Positions 9,049 to 17,760 of a DNA stretch of 64,000 nucleotides are shown here, piece after piece (within the stretch, counting starts at the first letter, position 1; each line of letters starts with the position of its first letter). The position numbers were made by a program, and so were the translations under genes. The notes under the pieces were generated by a model, which did not search any database, had not been told where the DNA came from, and worked only from the letters and a program-made list of their open reading frames with translations. Origin of the DNA: Sunxiuqinia dokdonensis (GTDB lineage Bacteria > Bacteroidota > Bacteroidia > Bacteroidales > Prolixibacteraceae); NCBI RefSeq assembly GCF_001270965.1, contig NZ_LGIA01000014.1, positions 37,835 to 101,834 on the forward strand, in the 5' to 3' direction.

Positions 9049-11331
9049 ATGAAGAAGAAGATTGGATTTTTAGGCGCCTTGATGATGTTGAGCTTCGTGC
9101 TCAAAGTGAACGCACAGGACTTTGACCCGGTGAGCTATGTCAGCACATTGGTGGGCACCAATTCGAAATATGAACTTTCAACAGGCAATACTTACCCGGC
9201 CATTGCTCTTCCCTGGGGCATGAATTTTTGGTCGCCCCAAACCGGAAAGATGGGCGATGGGTGGATGTACCAGTACACCGCCGACAAAATCAGGGGATTC
9301 AAGCAAACCCACCAGCCCAGCCCCTGGATGAACGACTACGGCCAGTTCTCTATCATGCCCATCACCGGAAAGGCTGTTTTTAACGAGGACGAACGGGCCA
9401 GCTGGTTTTCGCATAAGGCCGAAGTGGCCAAACCTTATTACTACCGGGTCTATTTGGCCGATCATGATGTAACAACCGAGATCACCCCCACCGAACGGGC
9501 AGCCATGTTCCGTTTCACCTTTCCCAACAGCGACCATTCGTTTGTGGTTACCGACGCGTTTGACAAAGGTTCATTCGTAAAAATCATTCCTGAAGAAAAC
9601 AAAATTGTAGGTTACACCACCCGAAACAGCGGCGGTGTGCCCGACAACTTCAAGAATTACTTTGTCATCGTTTTCGACAAGCCCTTTACCTATTTTTCAA
9701 CGGTAAAAGATGGCGAGATCACCGAGGGTGAAAAAGCATTCGAGGGCAACCATGCCGGAGCCATTATCGGTTTTTCAACCGTCAACGACGAGCAGGTGCA
9801 CGCCCGCGTGGCTTCATCGTTCATCAGCGAAGAGCAGGCCATGTTGAACCTGAAAGAATTGGGCGACGACAGTTTCGACGAGATTGCCGGCAAGGGAAAA
9901 GCACGCTGGAACGAGGTGCTGGGAAAAATCAGGGTCGAAGACGACAACATCGACAACCTGCGCACTTTTTATTCCAACTTGTACCGCACGGTCTTGTTCC
10001 CCCGGAATCTTTCGGAAATTGATGCCGATGGAAACATCATGCATTACAGCCCATACAACGGGCAGGTGCTGCCGGGCTACCTATTCACCGACACGGGTTT
10101 CTGGGATACCTTCCGCAGTTTGTTTCCTTTCCTGAATTTTGTTTATCCTTCAGAAAATGAGAAAATGCAGGAAGGTTTGGCAAACGCCTACAAAGAAAGT
10201 GGCTTCCTTCCCGAATGGGCCAGCCCGGGGCACCGCAACATTATGGTGGGCAACAATTCGGCTTCGGTGGTAGCCGATGCCTGGTTGAAAGGCTTGCGAG
10301 GTTATGATATTGAGACCCTGTGGGAAGCCCTGAAACACGGTGCCAACCATGTGCATCCAACTGTTGCCGCCTCGGGAAGAACCGGCTACGAGCAATACAA
10401 CCAATACGGATACATTCCCAACGATGTGAAAATTAGCCAGAATGTGGCTCGTACCCTGGAGTATGCCTACAACGACTGGACCATCTATCGTTTGGGAAAA
10501 GCGCTGAATAAACCGCAAAGCGAGATTGACATTTATGCGCAGCGGGCCATGAACTACAAAAACCTGTACAACCCAAAAAATAAGCTCATGGCTGGCCGGG
10601 CGTCCGACGGCTCTTTTTCTGATTCGTTTAAACCGACAGACTGGAGTCGCGATTTTACAGAAGGAAACAGCTGGCACTATTCCTGGTCGGTTTTTCACGA
10701 TCCGGCGGGACTCATGGATTTGATGGGCGGACGAAAAGAATTTGTCAACATGCTCGATTCGGTCTTTATCATCCCCGGATCGCGCGGAATGGACAGCCGC
10801 TCGATGATTCACGAAATGCGCGAAATGCAGGTCATGGACATGGGACAGTACGCCCACGGCAACCAGCCCATTCAACACATGGTTTACCTGTATAACTATG
10901 CCGGAGAGCCCTGGAAGTCGCAGTATTGGGCGCGCGAAATTATGGACAAGCTTTACGCGGCAACCCCCGATGGCTACTGTGGCGACGAAGATAACGGGCA
11001 AACATCCGCCTGGTACGTGTTCTCCTCCCTCGGATTTTATTCGGTGTGCCCGGGAAGCAACGAGTACATCATCGGATCGCCTTTGTTCAAATCAGTGAAA
11101 ATTGAATTGGAAAATGGCCAGGAGGTCAGCATCCGGGCAAAAGGCAACTCAAAGGAGAATCGCTACATCAACAGCATGAAACTCAACGGAAAAAAATACA
11201 GCAAGAATTACCTGACCCACGAGGATTTGATGAAAGGGGCAAAAATCAGTTTCGAAATGAGCGCGCAGCCAAACACGAACCGGGGAACCGGGGCGGCAGA
11301 CTTTCCCTATTCGTTTTCAAACAAAAAATAG
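9049..11331 (+). CDS. GH92 exo-alpha-mannosidase
   Basis: The 760-residue protein has a signal peptide (1-22, VNAQ) and the two-domain GH92 architecture at its usual length. Seen signatures are TGNTYPAIALPWGMNFWSPQ near the N-terminus, FTEGNSWHYSWSVFHDP, and GDEDNGQTSAWYVFSSLGFY with PGSNEYIIGSPLF. In characterised GH92 enzymes the D-x-D region of this last motif supplies the catalytic base and the fold binds Ca2+. The enzyme removes terminal alpha-linked mannose by inversion and is periplasmic or surface exposed. It sits 18 bp after the GH76 gene, so the two are co-transcribed. Confidence 0.95.
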   Translation: MKKKIGFLGALMMLSFVLKVNAQDFDPVSYVSTLVGTNSKYELSTGNTYPAIALPWGMNFWSPQTGKMGDGWMYQYTADKIRGFKQTHQPSPWMNDYGQFSIMPITGKAVFNEDERASWFSHKAEVAKPYYYRVYLADHDVTTEITPTERAAMFRFTFPNSDHSFVVTDAFDKGSFVKIIPEENKIVGYTTRNSGGVPDNFKNYFVIVFDKPFTYFSTVKDGEITEGEKAFEGNHAGAIIGFSTVNDEQVHARVASSFISEEQAMLNLKELGDDSFDEIAGKGKARWNEVLGKIRVEDDNIDNLRTFYSNLYRTVLFPRNLSEIDADGNIMHYSPYNGQVLPGYLFTDTGFWDTFRSLFPFLNFVYPSENEKMQEGLANAYKESGFLPEWASPGHRNIMVGNNSASVVADAWLKGLRGYDIETLWEALKHGANHVHPTVAASGRTGYEQYNQYGYIPNDVKISQNVARTLEYAYNDWTIYRLGKALNKPQSEIDIYAQRAMNYKNLYNPKNKLMAGRASDGSFSDSFKPTDWSRDFTEGNSWHYSWSVFHDPAGLMDLMGGRKEFVNMLDSVFIIPGSRGMDSRSMIHEMREMQVMDMGQYAHGNQPIQHMVYLYNYAGEPWKSQYWAREIMDKLYAATPDGYCGDEDNGQTSAWYVFSSLGFYSVCPGSNEYIIGSPLFKSVKIELENGQEVSIRAKGNSKENRYINSMKLNGKKYSKNYLTHEDLMKGAKISFEMSAQPNTNRGTGAADFPYSFSNKK

Positions 11332-11415
11332 GGCACGAAAAAGCGAAATCAACTCGAATCCCTCGCCTTGAAAACCCGAATACGGATAAGATCAAACGAT
11401 TTAAAACGACCTAAA

Positions 11416-12333
11416 ATGAAAAGAATTCTTTTTTTGTGTTTCGTGCTTGTGGCCGTCACTTGTGGCGCCCAAACCGGAGAAATGACGGTGGCGTCTTTCA
11501 ATATTCGTTACAACAACCCCGCTGATGCGAACCAGGGAAATGGCTGGGAGCGCCGCGCCCCGGTTGTTTGTGATTTAATCCGCTTTCACAATTTCGAAGT
11601 CTTTGGCGCGCAGGAAGTCCTGCATGACCAACTGCTCGATCTGCTAAATGGCCTGCCCGACTACGATTACGTGGGTGTGGGGCGCGACGATGGCCAAACC
11701 AAGGGCGAATATGCACCCATCTTCTTTCTGAAAGAAAAGTTCGAAGTGGTTGAATCGGGCCATTTCTGGCTGTCCGACATCACCGACCGGCCCAACAAGG
11801 GCTGGGATGCTGCCTTGCCCCGAATCTGCACCTGGGCCAGGCTGAAAAACCGCGAATCCGGCTTCAGGTTCTTCTTCTTCAACCTGCACATGGATCATGT
11901 GGGGGTGGAGGCCCGGAAGAACAGCGCCAAGCTGGTGCTGAAAAAGATAAGCGAAATGTGTGGCGATCAACCCGTAATTTTGGCAGGAGATTTCAATGTC
12001 GATCAGCACAGCGCCAATTATGCCGTCTTGGAAGAATCAGACCTGTTGAACGATGCCTACGAAGTGGCCGGGGTGCGCTATGCACTCAATGGGACGTTCA
12101 ATAATTTTAAGCCCGATATGAAAACCGACTCCCGCATCGATCACGTGTTTGTCAGTCCGTTCTTCACCGTCGAGCGGTATGGCGTGCTCACCGATACCTA
12201 CCGGACCGAAATCGAAGGTAGCGAGGCACAGCAATCGGGGAATTTCCCGAAAGAAGTATCGCTGACCAGGTATGTTGCCCGCACCCCTTCCGACCATTTC
12301 CCGGTGAAAGTCATATTGAGTTTCGAGGAATAA
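11416..12333 (+). CDS. Secreted endonuclease/exonuclease/phosphatase (EEP) family hydrolase
   Basis: The 305-residue protein starts at [14 protein letters not shown] with a signal peptide cleaved near CGAQ; an upstream ATG at 11368 would add an improbable hydrophilic tail. EEP motifs are present in order: [14 protein letters not shown] (metal-binding Glu), [27 protein letters not shown] and SDHFPVKV. The family includes nucleases and phosphodiesterases; secreted members next to GH92/GH76 genes are also found in mannan-utilisation loci of Bacteroides. The position 84 bp after GH92 suggests a role in removing a phosphate or phosphodiester from mannan, which is inference. Confidence 0.9.
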   Translation: MKRILFLCFVLVAVTCGAQTGEMTVASFNIRYNNPADANQGNGWERRAPVVCDLIRFHNFEVFGAQEVLHDQLLDLLNGLPDYDYVGVGRDDGQTKGEYAPIFFLKEKFEVVESGHFWLSDITDRPNKGWDAALPRICTWARLKNRESGFRFFFFNLHMDHVGVEARKNSAKLVLKKISEMCGDQPVILAGDFNVDQHSANYAVLEESDLLNDAYEVAGVRYALNGTFNNFKPDMKTDSRIDHVFVSPFFTVERYGVLTDTYRTEIEGSEAQQSGNFPKEVSLTRYVARTPSDHFPVKVILSFEE

Positions 12334-12372
12334 CCGGTCGCACAGGCCCTCAGCCAAGGCCTGTGCCCGGTC
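12333..12372 (+). terminator. Strong hairpin closing the GH76-GH92-EEP operon
   Basis: Directly at the stop codon ACCGG-T-CGCACAGGCC pairs with GGCCTGTG-CCCGGT around a short loop. There is no T-tract, so this is a stem that could stop transcription or protect the mRNA end, not a textbook intrinsic terminator. Confidence 0.55.
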
Positions 12373-12441
12373 ATTACCGCACCTGCCATGGTCCGCCATG
12401 GCCCAAATCAAGTCCGGTCTGGCTCTGCTTCACCCGCAACA

Positions 12442-12650
12442 CCTCCTGCTTGGCAACGGGCGCTTATTGCTCGGCACGGAGGACTTATTGCTTGACACCG
12501 AGCACTTATTGCTTGGCACCGGGCGCTTATTGCTTGGCACCGAGCGCTTATTGCTTGACACCGGGCGCTTATTGCTTGGCACCGAGCGCTTATTGCTTGG
12601 CACCGAGCGCTTATTGCTTGACAAGGAGGACTTAATGCTTGAATTTTGAA
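12442..12650. repeat. 21-bp tandem repeat array, about 9-10 units
   Basis: Eight well-kept units start with CTTATTGCTT at 12463, 12484, 12505, 12526, 12547, 12568, 12589 and 12610, flanked by degenerate units at 12442 and 12631. The unit core is TTGCTTGGCACCGAGC, with alternation between GGCACC/GACACC and GAGCG/GGGCG. The 21-bp period equals two turns of B-DNA and seven codons, so several frames stay open by chance. The array fills the gap before the uncharacterised gene at 12805. Confidence 0.95.
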
Positions 12651-12804
12651 GGATTACATCGTAATTTTGATGAATAACTTTCTTTGAATCATTATTTTCG
12701 ACACCTTTAATTCCGTCTTTACTTTGTTGTGCATGCAACATAATCCAGGCTTTACAGGTATCACGTTCATAGAAACGTTTGTCAAAAACTCAAAATCAAA
12801 CACC

Positions 12805-13416
12805 ATGGATGGCGAAGAATTATATTGGTTTTTCAAAAACTTCGAAGACGATATGAAAGCCATGAAAGCTGTGGACGAAGCATTTCACGCCAAGCTTTCC
12901 CAAGCGCTTTTCGACCTGGTCTTCGCTTACTGGCCCGAGTGGGAAGAATACCGGGAACAGATGGCGGATCGCTTGCGCGAGCTGGCAGAGCGGTATTCCA
13001 ACAAAACCATGGAAGGCCTGAATTTTGTCGACTACCATTTACGAAGAGACGAGCCGGTTAAAAATATAAACCCAATCCCCAAACCCCTGTCGGCAGCAAA
13101 TGCAGAGGCTAAGGTGCAAGAGTTTTTCGCCGAATTTCCGGATGTTCCCATCGAAGAGTGGCGAAGCGTTGTTTGGGAAGACTTTGAAGATGAGATGCGC
13201 GCTGACCACTTTGTCCATCGTATTCACAAGCTCATGAAAGAGATCGTCGTGGAATTCTACCTCGATCCGATCCTGAAGTTTGAGCCCGAGCACCTGCTGC
13301 TGCTGGACGATTACCTCTACATGATGGGCGCCTATTGCTTTTCCGATGCTGTATACGAGCTGGAATATGACGCGGAACAGGAAAAAAATCCATCCAATCC
13401 CGCTGATGAAGCTTAA
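12805..13416 (+). CDS. Uncharacterised acidic helical protein
   Basis: The 203-residue protein starts at MDGEELYWFFKNFEDD. An upstream in-frame ATG (12724) would add 27 residues without a signal peptide. It has no signal peptide and no membrane segment, so it should be cytoplasmic. It is rich in Glu/Asp and aromatic residues, with likely helices DEAFHAKLSQALFDLVFAYW, WEEYREQMADRLRELAERY and HFVHRIHKLMKEIVVEFY. I do not recognise a family. It lies between the 21-bp array and a lone receiver-domain gene that begins 76 bp after its stop. Confidence 0.75.
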   Translation: MDGEELYWFFKNFEDDMKAMKAVDEAFHAKLSQALFDLVFAYWPEWEEYREQMADRLRELAERYSNKTMEGLNFVDYHLRRDEPVKNINPIPKPLSAANAEAKVQEFFAEFPDVPIEEWRSVVWEDFEDEMRADHFVHRIHKLMKEIVVEFYLDPILKFEPEHLLLLDDYLYMMGAYCFSDAVYELEYDAEQEKNPSNPADEA

Positions 13417-13492
13417 AATTACAATCGGCTATGGTATTTACGTAAATCTTTCAATATCTTTGGTTGACCAACAGAGATTTAATCTAGAAGAA

Positions 13493-13867
13493 ATGACGAT
13501 AGTTGATAACCCCAGAATTCTTATTGCAGAGGACGTTGAGTCAAATTATTTGTACTTAAGCGCTGTACTGAGCAAGATTAAGGCAAAAATATTTTGGGCA
13601 AAAAATGGCAAGGAAGCGGTCGATCTTTTCAAGAAGGAAACGATTGATTTGATTTTGATGGACCTGCAAATGCCCGAAATGAACGGCTATGAGGCCACCC
13701 GAATCATCAAAGGCTTGAATCCGGATATGCCAATCGTTGCGCAAACAGCCTTTGCCATGTCTGATGATCGCGAAAAAGCGCTGGAAGCAGGATGCGATGA
13801 TTACCTGGCCAAACCCATCAAATCAAAAGATCTTCTGAATACCGTGGAAAAATTCATTCACGTATAG
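13493..13867 (+). CDS. Stand-alone response-regulator receiver (CheY-like) protein
   Basis: The 124-residue protein is a single REC domain. The acidic pocket is IAED (residues 11-14), the phospho-acceptor is D57 in LILMDLQMPEMNGYEA, the conserved Thr is T85 (AQTAF) and the conserved Lys is K107 (YLAKPIK). There is no output domain, so it acts by protein contact, as in phosphorelays or with hybrid kinases. The frame is open further upstream (ATG at 13346, overlapping the previous gene), but that extension is unlike REC proteins; MTIVDNPRILIAED fits the domain start. No histidine kinase lies nearby. Confidence 0.9.
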   Translation: MTIVDNPRILIAEDVESNYLYLSAVLSKIKAKIFWAKNGKEAVDLFKKETIDLILMDLQMPEMNGYEATRIIKGLNPDMPIVAQTAFAMSDDREKALEAGCDDYLAKPIKSKDLLNTVEKFIHV

Positions 13868-13995
13868 TTTTTACGTGGTTGACGACATACGTAAGGCGTT
13901 CATTTCTTTCAAGAGTGAGCGCTTTTTTGTAATGTATCCAGTCAATCAAGACTCATGATTTATTACTTTTGGACAGTCTAAAAACAATTCATCCG

Positions 13996-14421
13996 ATGGA
14001 AAAAAAACAGTTCTTACTCGATCAGCGTTATTTGAAGATGGCCAACATCTGGGCACAAAATTCCTATTGCAAACGTCGCCAGGTTGGCGCACTGTTGGTG
14101 AAGGACCAGATGATCATTTCGGATGGATACAATGGAACTCCGTCGGGCTTTGAGAATATTTGCGAAGATGAAAACAATGTAACAAAACCATACGTTCTTC
14201 ATGCCGAAGCCAACGCCATTAGCAAGGTAGCCAAATCGAACAACAGCAGCGAGGGAGCAACCCTGTATGTCACTTCATCGCCCTGTATGGAATGCTCAAA
14301 ACTGATCATTCAGGCCGGCATAAAGCGGGTGGTTTTTACCGACAATTATCGTTTGGAAAATGGCATAAATCTATTAAGGCAAGCCAATATTGAAGTGGTG
14401 CAGGTTGAAAACGAGGAATAA
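13996..14421 (+). CDS. Deoxycytidylate (dCMP) deaminase family protein
   Basis: The 141-residue zinc-dependent deaminase has the family's H-A-E motif (VLHAEANAI; His ligand and catalytic Glu) and P-C-x-x-C motif (SSPCMECSKL; two Cys ligands). The N-terminal DQRYLKMANIWAQNSYCKRRQVGALLV is typical of ComEB/dCMP deaminases, which convert dCMP to dUMP for dTTP synthesis. The start at MEKKQFLLDQ is preferred over an ATG 27 bp upstream. It is 8 bp from the S41 protease gene, a pairing I expect in Bacteroidota, and probably co-transcribed. Confidence 0.93.
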   Translation: MEKKQFLLDQRYLKMANIWAQNSYCKRRQVGALLVKDQMIISDGYNGTPSGFENICEDENNVTKPYVLHAEANAISKVAKSNNSSEGATLYVTSSPCMECSKLIIQAGIKRVVFTDNYRLENGINLLRQANIEVVQVENEE

Positions 14422-14429
14422 GGAAAGTC

Positions 14430-16064
14430 ATGAACAGAAAACAGATCAACATTTATTTGCCTATTTTAATTGCCGTTTCGGTTATTATTGGAATTGTGCT
14501 GGGAAATAGTTTGAGTAGAAACCAGGGCGCATCATTGCAAAATCTGACGCCAACAAAAAACAACAAGCTGAGCACCATCATCGAATTGATTAACCAGGCC
14601 TACGTTGATTCGGTGTCAACAAGCGAACTGGTCGAAAAAACCATTCCCGAACTCTTGAAAAATCTCGACCCGCACACGGCTTACATCCCGGCGCGCGATA
14701 TGCAAGAGGTTCACGAGGAAATGCAGGGCAATTTTGGAGGAATAGGCGTGCAGTTTTCTATTCATAATGACACCGTTCAGGTCATTGATGTGGTGTCCGG
14801 CGGTCCTTCGTACCAACTTGGAATTTTACCCGGCGACCGCATTGTCACCGTTAATGATTCTGTCATTGCCGGCGTGGATATTAAGAATCAGGATGTTCTC
14901 ACCGTACTTCGGGGAGAAAAGGGAACCAACGTTAGAATTGGAGTAAAAAGAAAGTCAATACCTGACCTGATTGAGTTTGAAATTACCCGTGGCGACATTC
15001 CAATTTACAGCATTGATGTAAGTTATATGATTGACGAAACGACCGGTTTTGTCAAAGTCAATCGTTTTGCAGAAAAAACCTATGACGAATTTACCGAGGC
15101 CATTGCCAAACTACAATCGTCGGGAGCCAAAAAAATCATTGTTGATTTACGCGGAAACCCCGGGGGCTATTTGATGGCGGTGGTGAACATGGTCAACGAG
15201 TTTTTGCCCGAAGGCAGGCAGATTGTTTACACCGAAGGAAACGCTCAAGCCCGCAAAAATTACACGGCGACCAAAGGCGGCATCGCGTTGGATAACGAAG
15301 TGATTGTGTTGATTGATGAATATTCTGCTTCGGCCAGCGAAATTTTTGCCGGAGCCATCCAGGACAATGACCGGGGACTGGTGGTGGGCCGCCGTTCATT
15401 TGGCAAAGGATTGGTGCAGGAGCAAATCCCGTTTCGCGATGGTTCGGCTTTGCGCCTGACCGTTGCCCGCTACTACACGCCAAGCGGACGCAGCATTCAA
15501 AAACCTTACACAGACGGCAACACAGATTATTACCACGACATTATGAATCGGGCCGAACATGGCGAATTCCAAGAGGCTGACAGCATCCAATTTGCCGATT
15601 CGCTGAAGTTTGAAACCAGCAGTGGTCGAACTGTGTACGGCGGCGGCGGCATTATGCCCGACTACTTTGTGGCGGCCGACACCAGCGGCTATTCCGACTA
15701 TTACTCCAAAGTCACCCAAAAAGCCTTAGTCTATCATTTTGCTTTTCAGTACTCCGATTTAAACCGAGAAAAATTGAAGGAACTGAAAACAGCTGCCGAA
15801 TTTGTCGATTACCTCGGTCGCCAGCAGATCCTGGATCAGTTTATCGCTTACGCCAACGAAAAAGGAGTGAAAAATGACCCCAAAGGTCTGGCTGTCAGTG
15901 GCAAAATTATTGAAACGCAAATCAAAGCCTATATTGCCCGGAATATCATTGGCGAGGAAGGCTTCTTTCCAATCATTCAGGAAATTGATGAAACTCTCAA
16001 AGAGGCCATTCGCCTTTCCCATTCAAAAAAACAATTGAGTCAATTGCTCGCTGTAACAAAATAG
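14430..16064 (+). CDS. S41 family C-terminal processing peptidase (CtpA/Tsp-like)
   Basis: The 544-residue protein has an N-terminal membrane anchor (residues 9-26), a PDZ domain (about 102-175, GGIGVQFSIHND to LPGDRIVTVNDS), and the S41 catalytic domain. The catalytic Ser is S301 in YSASASEIFAGA and the Lys is K326 in RRSFGKGLVQ; the 25-residue spacing is the family norm. The 200-residue C-terminal extension is usual in Bacteroidetes members. The protease faces the periplasm and trims or degrades proteins at their C-termini. It is co-oriented with the dCMP deaminase gene. Its 3' end carries the -35 element of the downstream sigma gene promoter. Confidence 0.95.
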   Translation: MNRKQINIYLPILIAVSVIIGIVLGNSLSRNQGASLQNLTPTKNNKLSTIIELINQAYVDSVSTSELVEKTIPELLKNLDPHTAYIPARDMQEVHEEMQGNFGGIGVQFSIHNDTVQVIDVVSGGPSYQLGILPGDRIVTVNDSVIAGVDIKNQDVLTVLRGEKGTNVRIGVKRKSIPDLIEFEITRGDIPIYSIDVSYMIDETTGFVKVNRFAEKTYDEFTEAIAKLQSSGAKKIIVDLRGNPGGYLMAVVNMVNEFLPEGRQIVYTEGNAQARKNYTATKGGIALDNEVIVLIDEYSASASEIFAGAIQDNDRGLVVGRRSFGKGLVQEQIPFRDGSALRLTVARYYTPSGRSIQKPYTDGNTDYYHDIMNRAEHGEFQEADSIQFADSLKFETSSGRTVYGGGGIMPDYFVAADTSGYSDYYSKVTQKALVYHFAFQYSDLNREKLKELKTAAEFVDYLGRQQILDQFIAYANEKGVKNDPKGLAVSGKIIETQIKAYIARNIIGEEGFFPIIQEIDETLKEAIRLSHSKKQLSQLLAVTK

Positions 16065-16077
16065 CTTCGTGGTCGTC
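16052..16077 (+). promoter_or_regulatory. Probable ECF-type promoter of the second sigma operon
   Basis: TGTAAC (16052-16057), 16 bp, CGTC (16074-16077), 28 bp before the sigma-factor ATG. AAC and CGTC are the common -35 and -10 cores of ECF promoters. The same pair with 17-bp spacing precedes the outer-membrane gene at 17761, which suggests self-regulation. Confidence 0.6.
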
Positions 16078-16105
16078 ATACAAGGTGTAACGACCTAAAA
16101 AAAGA

Positions 16106-16591
16106 ATGACCGTAGAGGATTATAACGAAGCTGTAAACCGGCATGCCGACGCTGTTTTTCGATTTGTGTTGAAGAATATCAGGGATGAAGAAAAGGCCCG
16201 CGATATTGTTCAGGACAGTTTTGAGAAGCTGTGGATGCATTTGCTTTCGGTTGATGCTGCCAAGGTGAAATCGTACTTGTTCTCAACGGCCTACCATCGA
16301 ACCATTGATGTGATCCGGAAAGATCAGCGCCAGCAATTGCTCGATGACAAACAATTGCCTGAAGAAGGACACTTCACCCAATATTCCGATGTTGGCGAAG
16401 TTCTGAACCAGGCCATTAAATTGCTCCCCGAAGATCAGCGTTCCGTGTTGATGCTTCGGGACTACGAAGGCTATTCGTACAAAGAAATTAGCGAAATAAC
16501 CGCGCTTAGCGAAGCCCAGGTGAAGGTGTACATTTACCGTGCCCGGGTGTTTTTGAAAAATTATATTGGGAAACTAGATGTGCTTGTTTGA
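16106..16591 (+). CDS. ECF RNA polymerase sigma factor
   Basis: The 161-residue protein has sigma region 2 (ARDIVQDSFEKLWMHL, then KSYLFSTAYHRTIDVIRKDQ) and region 4 (LLPEDQRSVLMLRDYEGYSY, KEISEITALSEAQVKVYIYR). The anti-sigma gene starts 3 bp after its stop. A TGTAAC-N16-CGTC element upstream supports autoregulation. It is shorter and different from the FecI-type factor at 5860. Confidence 0.95.
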   Translation: MTVEDYNEAVNRHADAVFRFVLKNIRDEEKARDIVQDSFEKLWMHLLSVDAAKVKSYLFSTAYHRTIDVIRKDQRQQLLDDKQLPEEGHFTQYSDVGEVLNQAIKLLPEDQRSVLMLRDYEGYSYKEISEITALSEAQVKVYIYRARVFLKNYIGKLDVLV

Positions 16592-16594
16592 ATC

Positions 16595-17647
16595 ATGAAT
16601 ATTAACCGGTCAAATTACGAAGTTTATTTTCTGGATTACCTCGATGGTAATCTTCCCGAAGATCGGATTGATGATTTTCTGGATTTTTTGAGCAACAATC
16701 CCGACTTGCGCGAAGAGCTGGAACAGGTGTCTGCCATAAAAATCACAGGTGGCAATCATCCATTTCAAAATAAACAAGCACTGCTGAAGAATGAACTAAC
16801 CGGCACCTCCGCATTTGATTCGCGGGCAGTTGCATTCTTGGAAAACGATTTGCCTGAAGAAGATCAAACCGCCTTTTTAAACGAATTAACCAGCGACCGG
16901 GAAAAAGAAAAGCAGTTTGACTGGTTTCTCAAAACCAAGCTGCAACCCGATCCTGCGATTGTTTTTCCCAACAAAGCTTCATTGCAAAAAAAACCTGCCA
17001 AAAAAGTCTTTTTGTTTTGGGGAACCCGTGTTGCTGCGGTGCTCGTGCTATTACTCGTGGTGTGGGCCGTATGGGATTTTTCGCCAAAGCCTGAACCAAC
17101 CCACCAACTTGCCCAAGAACAGCCCATTGTAAACCCTGATCAAAAGCCATTGCCGGCGAAAAACGAGCTCAGGAATGCCGCTCCGGAAAAGAACGCTGAC
17201 CAGCAGCCATCAGCACCACAAGTCCAGCCGCTGGCCATTGAAGCCGTCCAAACTGTTCAGCCCACCATCCAGAAAATATCTGCACCCGACACCGATGAAT
17301 TGATGGTTTCACGCGAGGCAGTTCCTCAAAAGCTGAAGCCGCTTTCGTCGCCGCTTGAAATAGCTCCGGCAGCAGAGCAGTTTGCCCTGGCCGAGATGAA
17401 GACGCATCGGCCAGATTCGCCAACGGACTACCTGACCGTTGATGAGTACCTGGCGCAAAAAGTCTTGAACAAGCCAAAAGATGAGCCGCTGACGATTGGC
17501 AGCCTGCTTAGTGCCGGCCTCAATGCGGTGGCTTCGGTGAGCAACGACCGGCTAGAGTACGAAACCAACACCCGAGGAAAAGTTTCTGAAATCAGCCTGA
17601 ACACCCGAATCCTCGCTTTTTCCATTCCGCTAAAAAAAGATCAATAA
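16595..17647 (+). CDS. Membrane-anchored anti-sigma factor
   Basis: The 350-residue protein has an acidic N-terminal half (FLDYLDGNLPEDRIDDFLDF; a second related segment FLENDLPEEDQTAFLNEL), one membrane segment at about 135-155 (TRVAAVLVLLLVVWAVW) and a Pro/Gln/Ala-rich periplasmic part. This is the layout of Bacteroidota anti-sigma factors that hold an ECF factor at the membrane, although no zinc HxxxCxxC motif is visible. The 3-bp gap from the sigma gene implies translational coupling. The stimulus is unknown. Confidence 0.88.
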   Translation: MNINRSNYEVYFLDYLDGNLPEDRIDDFLDFLSNNPDLREELEQVSAIKITGGNHPFQNKQALLKNELTGTSAFDSRAVAFLENDLPEEDQTAFLNELTSDREKEKQFDWFLKTKLQPDPAIVFPNKASLQKKPAKKVFLFWGTRVAAVLVLLLVVWAVWDFSPKPEPTHQLAQEQPIVNPDQKPLPAKNELRNAAPEKNADQQPSAPQVQPLAIEAVQTVQPTIQKISAPDTDELMVSREAVPQKLKPLSSPLEIAPAAEQFALAEMKTHRPDSPTDYLTVDEYLAQKVLNKPKDEPLTIGSLLSAGLNAVASVSNDRLEYETNTRGKVSEISLNTRILAFSIPLKKDQ

Positions 17648-17652
17648 GCTGC

Positions 17653-17679
17653 TGTAACTTTTCAAAATAGCTGGCCGTC
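17653..17679 (+). promoter_or_regulatory. Probable ECF-type promoter of the outer-membrane gene
   Basis: TGTAAC (17653-17658), 17 bp, CGTC (17676-17679), followed by TTAC. It matches the element at 16052 (CGTC followed by ATAC there). Both spacers contain AAAATAGCT. The gene starts at 17761, giving a leader of about 75 nt. Confidence 0.6.
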
Positions 17680-17760
17680 TTACTCCTGAAAACAATTAAA
17701 CAATGATCAGATTTGCTTGCTGAAGGCCAGGCAAGCCCCACACCTTGTAAAATTTTTAAA

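Noticed and set aside
10150..11001. 283-codon open frame on the minus strand
   Set aside because: Antisense shadow of the GH92 gene.
12505..12609. Sigma-54 promoter (TTGGCAC ... TTGC) in the repeat units
   Set aside because: The distance between GG and the next TTGC does not fit the -24/-12 spacing.
12442..12650. CRISPR array
   Set aside because: Units are contiguous 21-mers with no unique spacers, and no cas genes are near.
12363..12741. Open frames on both strands with seven-residue repeats
   Set aside because: Produced by the 21-bp repeat array, which keeps several frames open; no start signal or conserved features.
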